The translations under genes and the position numbers were made by a program. 64,000 nt of DNA, taken from Hypomyces perniciosus (lineage: Eukaryota > Ascomycota > Sordariomycetes > Hypocreales > Hypocreaceae). The notes below the pieces were generated by a model. It did no database searches, was not told where the DNA came from, and saw nothing but the letters and a program-made list of their open reading frames with translations. Positions 58,524 through 64,000 of the stretch are shown here, piece after piece. Within the stretch, counting starts at the first letter, position 1, and the number at the start of each line of letters is the position of its first letter. The DNA is taken from positions 5,642,001 to 5,706,000 of the forward strand of contig SPDT01000007.1 of assembly GCA_008477525.1 (NCBI GenBank), written 5' to 3'.

Positions 58524-59003
58524 CGAAGGTAAAGCCGCAAAGAGAAGAGTCACTTCATAACCAGCGGCACCCCTGCCACACAGTACGTATTAAGACCCTA
58601 CCTATAAAAGCCAGCCAAGCCTGCTGTAATATACTGTAATAGTAGGGCATATTCCCCTACACATGTCGCTACAGCTATCCCTTTTAGCGATCCTTCAGGG
58701 CTATGCTCACTAAAAAGCAACCAGACTTATTATTAGGTCTATAGATACCTATTTTCTAGTCATTATCACCACTACTGCTATAGCTGCTTAACTATCGTTT
58801 ACTTTGTATTTAGGATATATGCTATTCGCTATAAATGAAATTTTTTATTTAGTAGTTATATACATTTAGTAGTTAACTAAATCTGATAGAAATTTGGCCT
58901 TTTATTGCAAGATAAAATACTGTCTAAAGGCCAGTAGTTAATACTGTGTGGCAGGGGTGCTGCTAGTTGCGAAGTGACTTTTCTCTTTGCGGCTCTACCT
59001 TCG
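58524..59003. mobile_element. MITE with TA target duplication (480 bp)
   Basis: Inverted ends CGAAGGTAAAGCCGC and GCGGCTCTACCTTCG extend over about 62 bp with a few mismatches, through AGAGAAGAGTCACTTC and CACCCCTGCCACACAGTA. TA flanks both ends (58522-58523, 59004-59005), as for Tc1/mariner-type elements. The interior is A/T-rich with no coding capacity. Its right end is 151 bp from the start codon of the SNF2 gene. Confidence 0.8.
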
Positions 59004-59154
59004 TAGCCCCTAAAAAAATGACTCGACCTGCTCTGAGTACTTTTGGGTGGGGGTCAGTAGTCACGTGCTTTCGCGTTATTTCCACCTTGCCACGCGTCAC
59101 TACCACGTCTCCCACTCTCCATATTTGGCCACCCTGACATCTCGGAAACGAGAA

Positions 59155-62100
59155 ATGGCTAGAGAAATCATTGAAATATCGGACGATGAAAACACGGGCT
59201 CCGATTTGGACTATGGGTTTGAAGGAGCAGCCAGAAATCCCCCTCGGAAGAGGAAGATTGAGCCAGAGTTGTCCGAAAAGGTTCAATGGACAGACGAATC
59301 TGACAGCGTGCCTGCCAAGCCAAAGAAGCGCAGGGCGAAGCGTAAATCCGCCGGGAAGAGCAAAAAGGACTCCATAAATGCGGATGAAACCAACCCTGGG
59401 GATGATCCGGAGACTGTCGATCTGCCTGACTACCTGGTGGAGCGGAGACGCGACTTCGATGCCAAAAAGAAGCTATACCATGAATCAGCCCTGATGCTAC
59501 CGCCTGACTACTCGGATATCAACTTCGATGAGTCGCGAAGACTGGGAGAGCTGAAAGAGCGTCCGGAATTTGATCCCATGAGTGGGATCAAGCCGTCGAG
59601 GCCATATAAAGACATTGAGCTGCCCCAGTCCGCCGGCCTCATTCCTGCCTCCATCGCACAATATCTGCGCGACTACCAAGTGGATGGTGTGCGATTTCTG
59701 CATCGAAAGTTCGTGTATCAGGAGGGGGGTATCTTGGGCGATGATATGGGTCTTGGCAAGACGGTTCAAGTGGCCGCCTTCTTGACGGCTGCTTTTGGCA
59801 AGACTGGCGATGAGCGCGATGCTAAGCGGATGAGACAAATGCGTTTCTTTAATACCCGCTGGTATCCCAAGATCCTCATCATCTGTCCTGGATCTCTGAT
59901 AATGAACTGGAAGAACGAGTTGAACCGCTGGGGTTGGTGGCATGTGGATCTGTTTCATGGTGCAAACAAGGACGATGTACTTGGGACCGCCCGGGCTGGC
60001 ATGTTGGAGATCATGATCACAACATACGATACATACAAAAACTCTCGCAGTTCCATTAATATGGTGCAATGGGATGCTATCATTGCAGATGAATGTCACC
60101 GTCTGAAGGATCCATACTCGGAGACCACCAAGGCGATGCAGGAGGTGAACGCGCTTTGCCGCATTGGCCTCACTGGCACCGCGATTCAGAACAAGTACGA
60201 AGAGCTTTGGACTTTACTGGACTGGACAAATCCGGGTTATTTTGGTACCAAAGCTGAGTGGTCACAAACCATCAGCAAGCCGTTGACTGTTGGTCAATCC
60301 CACGAGGCGACTGTTGCCCAACTCAGCCTTGCGAGACAGACGGCAAAGAAACTCGTGCAAAACCTTCTTCCACGCTATTTCCTACGGCGGATGAAGACAT
60401 TGATAGCGGATCAACTACCGAAAAAGACCGACAAGGTGGTCTTCTGCCCTCTTACAGATTTGCAGAGAGAAGCATACGAGAATTTCCTCGGCAATACAGA
60501 GATTGAGATTCTGCGAACTGTCTCGGACGATTGCGAGAAGCATGGGGGTAAGCAGGGCTGGTGTTGCAAAGCGCAACTCCCCAGTGGCAGCCGGTGGCAG
60601 AGTATTGTCTTTCCAAGCATGGTTGTGTTGCAAAAACTGGCGAACCACCTAACTTTGCTGGTGCCGTCGACAACCGATGCTGATGAGAAACATCAGTCAG
60701 AGCTTTCGACTCTCAGGACTTGCATGCCTGACACATGGAAAGTGCTCTATGAGAAACGAGATCGGATTAGTAACCTGGTCGATCCAGAATTCTGCGGAAA
60801 GTGGAAGATCCTAAAAAAGTTGCTCAAGTTTTGGCATGGAAATGGAGACAAAGTACTCGTGTTTTCCCACAGCGTGCGGCTACTTCGGATCTTGCAGCAT
60901 CTCTTCAGCAACACTAGCTACACGGTCAGCTATCTGGATGGGACTCTGAGCTACGAAGCGCGACAGGATGTTGTTGACACGTTCAACTCAGACCCTACGC
61001 AATTTGTCTTCCTCATTTCAACCAAGGCTGGTGGTGTAGGGCTGAACATCACCTCTGCCAACAAGGTGGTTATCATTGACCCTCATTGGAATCCTTCGTA
61101 CGACCTGCAAGCCCAGGACCGAGCTTACCGAATTGGCCAGACTCGTGATGTCGAAGTTTTCCGACTTATTTCTGTAGGAACCATTGAAGAGATTGTCTAT
61201 GCTCGCCAGATATACAAGCAGCAACAAGCAAACATTGGCTACACCGCCTCGTCTGAGCGGCGTTACTTTCGAGGTGTTCAGCAAGATACGACGCGGAAAG
61301 GTGAGATATTTGGATTGTCGAATATCTTCACCTACCACAGTCACATGGGCCTGCTCCGTGATATTGTTAACAAAACGAACATCGCCGAGGCCAAAGCAGG
61401 AGTCAATCTTGTGGACGTCGATATAGAAAAAGCAGCCGACGATGAGGAGAGCCTCGCCGTGGTGAAGAAGGAGGATGTGGACGATGGAGGGCTCAGCCAA
61501 CTCGCGGCGTTGTTGACTGCTGAGGACCAGCAGAAAATACGAGAACAAAGCAAGACAACTCGACCAAAAAGCGACGCCGTCCAGGCTATTCTCGCTTCCG
61601 TTGGCGTAGAGTACACACACGACAACTCCGAGGTCATTGGATCATCGAAAATAGAAGAGCAGCTCTCGCGCCAGGCAGCGGGTGGGCAACTTGCAGGTCA
61701 GAGCACATTGTTTGCCGATAGCGATCAGGAAGATGGCGATGGATTGCATAGCACATACAAACCCCCGGAGGATGTTTGCCTCCGACAGTTCTGTGAGATG
61801 GCCAAGGAGTTTGGATTCGTCAACGCCACAGAATTTGCACTGATCGTCGAGAGCTGGACACAGGAGGCGAGGAGAAACTGTTTGGACACATTCTACAAGC
61901 GGCGTGAAGCGAAGCTGGCAAAAGAGGGGAGCTTTCACGAAGAGGACGAGAAGGAAGACCGGCCATCCGAAGCAAACGAAGAGGAAAATGTGCTGAAGGA
62001 GGAGACCAAGCCGAAAATCGAGCCACCGAAAGAGCAAGATGATGCGAAAAGCGGCGTCAAGCGTGAAGCAGCCCCCTCGTGGCGAGTTGTCAAACGCGAG

Positions 62101-62271
62101 GATATAAAAGTGGAGGATGTGAAAGCGGAAGCGATCAAAAATGATAGCAGGGTGAAGACGGAGGGCATGGCTCTTGACTACGCTGACGAGAAGAAGCCGA
62201 TTCGTGCGGATGAAACATCCAAGCGAACCTCAATCTTTCTCATAGAGGACGATGAGGATGATGAGCTATAA
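59155..62271 (+). CDS. SNF2-family DNA translocase, ERCC6L2/Rad26-like
   Basis: Single exon, 1,038 aa from the ATG of MAREIIEISDDENTG. The frame upstream uses only a GTG, so the ATG is preferred. An acidic and basic N-tail carries KPKKRRAKRK (likely nuclear localisation). The ATPase has DDMGLGKT (195-202, Lys202), the DECH box at 312-315, LTGTAIQNKYEELW, and helicase-C motifs VLVFSHSV, STKAGGVGLN and DRAYRIGQ. A Cys-containing insert lies between the lobes (HGGKQGWCCKAQ). The C-terminus has EVIGSSKIEEQ and many KxEE-like sites (VKKED, VKREDIKVED) that look like SUMO-acceptor or acidic tails. This layout fits ERCC6L2-type proteins, which take part in DNA break and transcription-linked repair in animals; in fungi they are often called Rad26-like. 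Catalytic motifs are intact. Confidence 0.92.
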   Translation: MAREIIEISDDENTGSDLDYGFEGAARNPPRKRKIEPELSEKVQWTDESDSVPAKPKKRRAKRKSAGKSKKDSINADETNPGDDPETVDLPDYLVERRRDFDAKKKLYHESALMLPPDYSDINFDESRRLGELKERPEFDPMSGIKPSRPYKDIELPQSAGLIPASIAQYLRDYQVDGVRFLHRKFVYQEGGILGDDMGLGKTVQVAAFLTAAFGKTGDERDAKRMRQMRFFNTRWYPKILIICPGSLIMNWKNELNRWGWWHVDLFHGANKDDVLGTARAGMLEIMITTYDTYKNSRSSINMVQWDAIIADECHRLKDPYSETTKAMQEVNALCRIGLTGTAIQNKYEELWTLLDWTNPGYFGTKAEWSQTISKPLTVGQSHEATVAQLSLARQTAKKLVQNLLPRYFLRRMKTLIADQLPKKTDKVVFCPLTDLQREAYENFLGNTEIEILRTVSDDCEKHGGKQGWCCKAQLPSGSRWQSIVFPSMVVLQKLANHLTLLVPSTTDADEKHQSELSTLRTCMPDTWKVLYEKRDRISNLVDPEFCGKWKILKKLLKFWHGNGDKVLVFSHSVRLLRILQHLFSNTSYTVSYLDGTLSYEARQDVVDTFNSDPTQFVFLISTKAGGVGLNITSANKVVIIDPHWNPSYDLQAQDRAYRIGQTRDVEVFRLISVGTIEEIVYARQIYKQQQANIGYTASSERRYFRGVQQDTTRKGEIFGLSNIFTYHSHMGLLRDIVNKTNIAEAKAGVNLVDVDIEKAADDEESLAVVKKEDVDDGGLSQLAALLTAEDQQKIREQSKTTRPKSDAVQAILASVGVEYTHDNSEVIGSSKIEEQLSRQAAGGQLAGQSTLFADSDQEDGDGLHSTYKPPEDVCLRQFCEMAKEFGFVNATEFALIVESWTQEARRNCLDTFYKRREAKLAKEGSFHEEDEKEDRPSEANEEENVLKEETKPKIEPPKEQDDAKSGVKREAAPSWRVVKREDIKVEDVKAEAIKNDSRVKTEGMALDYADEKKPIRADETSKRTSIFLIEDDEDDEL

Positions 62272-62402
62272 AGAGTCGTGCTATTTCATCTATCATGATG
62301 CCCACGGCCGAAATCTTTCGCCAGATTGCCAGCTGTCGATTCATCCGTCCCATGCGTGGCCTTTGGCCTTCAGTATTGGCCCTACAAAAGTACCAACGGA
62401 GA

Positions 62403-63372
62403 TTACTTCGTCAGGGTGCCCAGAATATGTGGTACAACCCGATACGGGGGCTCATCCTCAGGATGTGCGAGATCGATCTCCTGCCACATTCCGGCAGCCT
62501 TGAAACTTTTTTCGGTGTCTCGGCAAATGCGACAGGAGCCGATGAGAAACGACCAAGGGATGTTTACGATGCCTAAAGTGATCAACCAGGTCAGTCCTAT
62601 TATGTGTTTGCAATCATGACGATAAGGATGAGTTGAACTTACGCTGATACAAGCTCAGAAGTGGACCGCCACGGCTGACCTTGACATGCTCGTACACATA
62701 CCAGTGGCCGCCTGGTTTGAGGAGCTTATACAGCAGCTTGATGTTCTTCTCAGGCTCGGGGATGCTGCACATACACAGGACGCCAAAAATGCAATCGACA
62801 CTACCGGGCTCAATCTTGCCATCCCATGCAGGAGAGGGTTCCGAGACCGATTCGATGCCGACAGGGACAACTTCGTAGATGTCCTTCAGACCGACCTCCT
62901 CAACTCGCTTTTGCAGCGCCTTGGCCGAGATGGGATTTGGCTCGACGCCATAAATCTTGGTGATGCCGCTGCTGAGATTCTTTCTGTTACGAACACCATT
63001 CGTGGCATCGTCGCCGTCCCTAAAACGGACAAGGACGTCGGCCCACATGCCGCTCCCGGCACCAACTTCGAGGACGGTTCCATGGATGGGGGTGCTGATG
63101 ACTTCGTCGTGGAGGAGGCCATTCTTGACGCGGCCCTCAAGGAGGGAAATGACGCGCTGCTCACCAGTGCTCTTGACCTCCGGACCGATGGTGGCCCAGA
63201 ATACACCAAAGAGAGCTTCATTGAAACCCGAGGGGGAGAATAGTGTGCGATAATCACCAGCCGCTACCAGCGCCCAGATGGCAACTGGGATATGCATGGC
63301 CGAGTAGCCCATGAATACCCATGGCTCTACAATGGAAATGAGTAGATTTTGGAGGGTAGCGAAGAACCCCAT
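62403..63372 (-). CDS. METTL7-like SAM-dependent methyltransferase
   Basis: Exons complement(62403..62596, 62643..63372) give about 307 aa. The 46-nt intron starts GTAAGT and ends TAG. Splicing joins LLSLYQ to RLTWLITLGI. The N-terminus is a hydrophobic membrane anchor (NLLISIVEPWVFMGYSAMH). The methyltransferase core has motif I TVLEVGAGSG (99-108), an acidic loop after IYGVEPN, and the post-motif CIFGVLCMCSIPEP. The C-terminus shows CRICRDTEKSFKAAG and PPYRVVPHILGTLTK, like animal METTL7 (thiol methyltransferase) relatives. It is probably on ER or lipid-droplet membranes; the substrate is unknown. It converges with the SNF2 gene, with 131 bp between stop codons. Confidence 0.88.
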
Positions 63373-64000
63373 GGTGAATGAAAGGGTGTGTACAATCAGG
63401 AGGAGAGGTGAGGGGTGTGAGGGGTGTGAAGGGCCGAGACGTACGGCGATGTTTTATCGCGGCGAATAGTGGATCAAGCCCTCAGGGAACAACGAAGCTC
63501 AGGACAAGAAGACTTGAAGGGAGGCTCACTTACAAGAGGGAAACGGGAAGAAGGGTGTGTGAGCATGATTTTTAGAGGCCTATTTATACGTGTGACGCAC
63601 CATGTGCCTTGTATCTGCTCGGCATTCCCACAAGCATGTAGGGCATAACAACGGCTGTGGGGCCGTTTCCGCCGAGCCGGAGCTCCATCTTCATCGGACT
63701 GGCCTTTGAGTTCTAGCGGATGCCTTTTAACGGCGTCTCCTTCACAAAGAGATTGGGCTTTGAGATTTGTGGTACTAAAACCAGAAAATGGCTTGGATAA
63801 CCCGCACCATCTTGGAAACGAGTTCTCTGGATTGAGGACTTGACCGGAGTTAGGGGAAATGGGATTTCCAGGTGGAGATGCGTGAAAGCTGGCACGGTGC
63901 GACCTGGTTTGCTATGGACTTGAATACTTCCGGAAGTATAAGGCCAAGATTACGCTGAAATGAATTTGGCATTGCAAATCTTTATCTTGCTTTATTTGCC
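63373..64000. other. Promoter region of the methyltransferase gene
   Basis: About 630 bp to the window edge with G/A-rich leader-like sequence near 63380-63560. No gene was recognised. A short minus-strand frame (63713-63895) has no support. Confidence 0.5.

Noticed and set aside
62686..63243. 185-codon plus-strand frame
   Set aside because: Antisense shadow of the methyltransferase gene, whose SAM-binding motif and splice site are clear on the minus strand.

Overview
The window comes from the nuclear genome of a filamentous ascomycete, most likely a Eurotiales-type (Penicillium/Aspergillus-like) mould. The evidence is short spliceosomal introns of about 46-90 nt with GT/AG ends and CTAAC-like branch sites, intron-bearing tRNA genes, orthologues of typical Pezizomycotina genes, and a long AT-rich block carrying the CpA-to-TpA signature of repeat-induced point mutation (RIP). 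The species assignment is inference. Gene models below were spliced by eye from conserved protein sequence and intron consensus signals.

Left euchromatic arm (1-21.5 kb): a FAD-dependent DAO-family oxidoreductase, a Wee1/Swe1 mitotic-inhibitor kinase, dCMP deaminase, tRNA-Glu(CTC), the autophagy E1 enzyme Atg7, tRNA-Val(AAC), the membrane proteolipid Pmp3, and the GPI-anchor subunit Gpi11/PIG-F. These are unrelated housekeeping genes (cell cycle, nucleotide supply, autophagy, membrane and GPI biology), each with its own promoter. The arm then degrades: a fragment of an M3 oligopeptidase gene, a frameshifted ankyrin-repeat remnant, and a small secreted cysteine-rich protein gene with its own TATA box sit directly against the repeat block.

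Repeat block (about 22.15-48.76 kb): nested, layered retrotransposons and no host gene. From outside in: two direct 262-bp LTRs (LTR-B) 14.6 kb apart, enclosing two copies of one Gypsy-type element (family A) arranged tail to tail as a large inverted repeat. A copy of 579-bp LTR-C lies on each side of an inverted reverse-transcriptase segment in the left copy, which looks like a recombination-made inversion. An almost RIP-free solo LTR-A lies outside. Two Mutator-like non-autonomous DNA elements with 8-bp target duplications inserted later. A third Gypsy remnant (RT, RNase H, integrase) follows, and then a complete chromodomain Gypsy element (40762-48719) with 390-bp LTRs and a CGAAG target duplication. 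That element carries a 226-bp solo LTR of another family, and RIP damage fades out inside both of its LTRs.

Right arm (48.8-64 kb): a poorly supported multispanning membrane protein, a small probable mitochondrial protein, an alcohol-oxidase-like GMC flavoenzyme, an internally deleted pogo-like DNA transposon, a TA-flanked MITE ending about 150 bp before the start codon of an ERCC6L2/Rad26-like SNF2 ATPase, and a convergent METTL7-like methyltransferase. No biosynthetic cluster, CRISPR array or rRNA was seen. The most unusual content is the structure of the repeat block and the genes at its margins.
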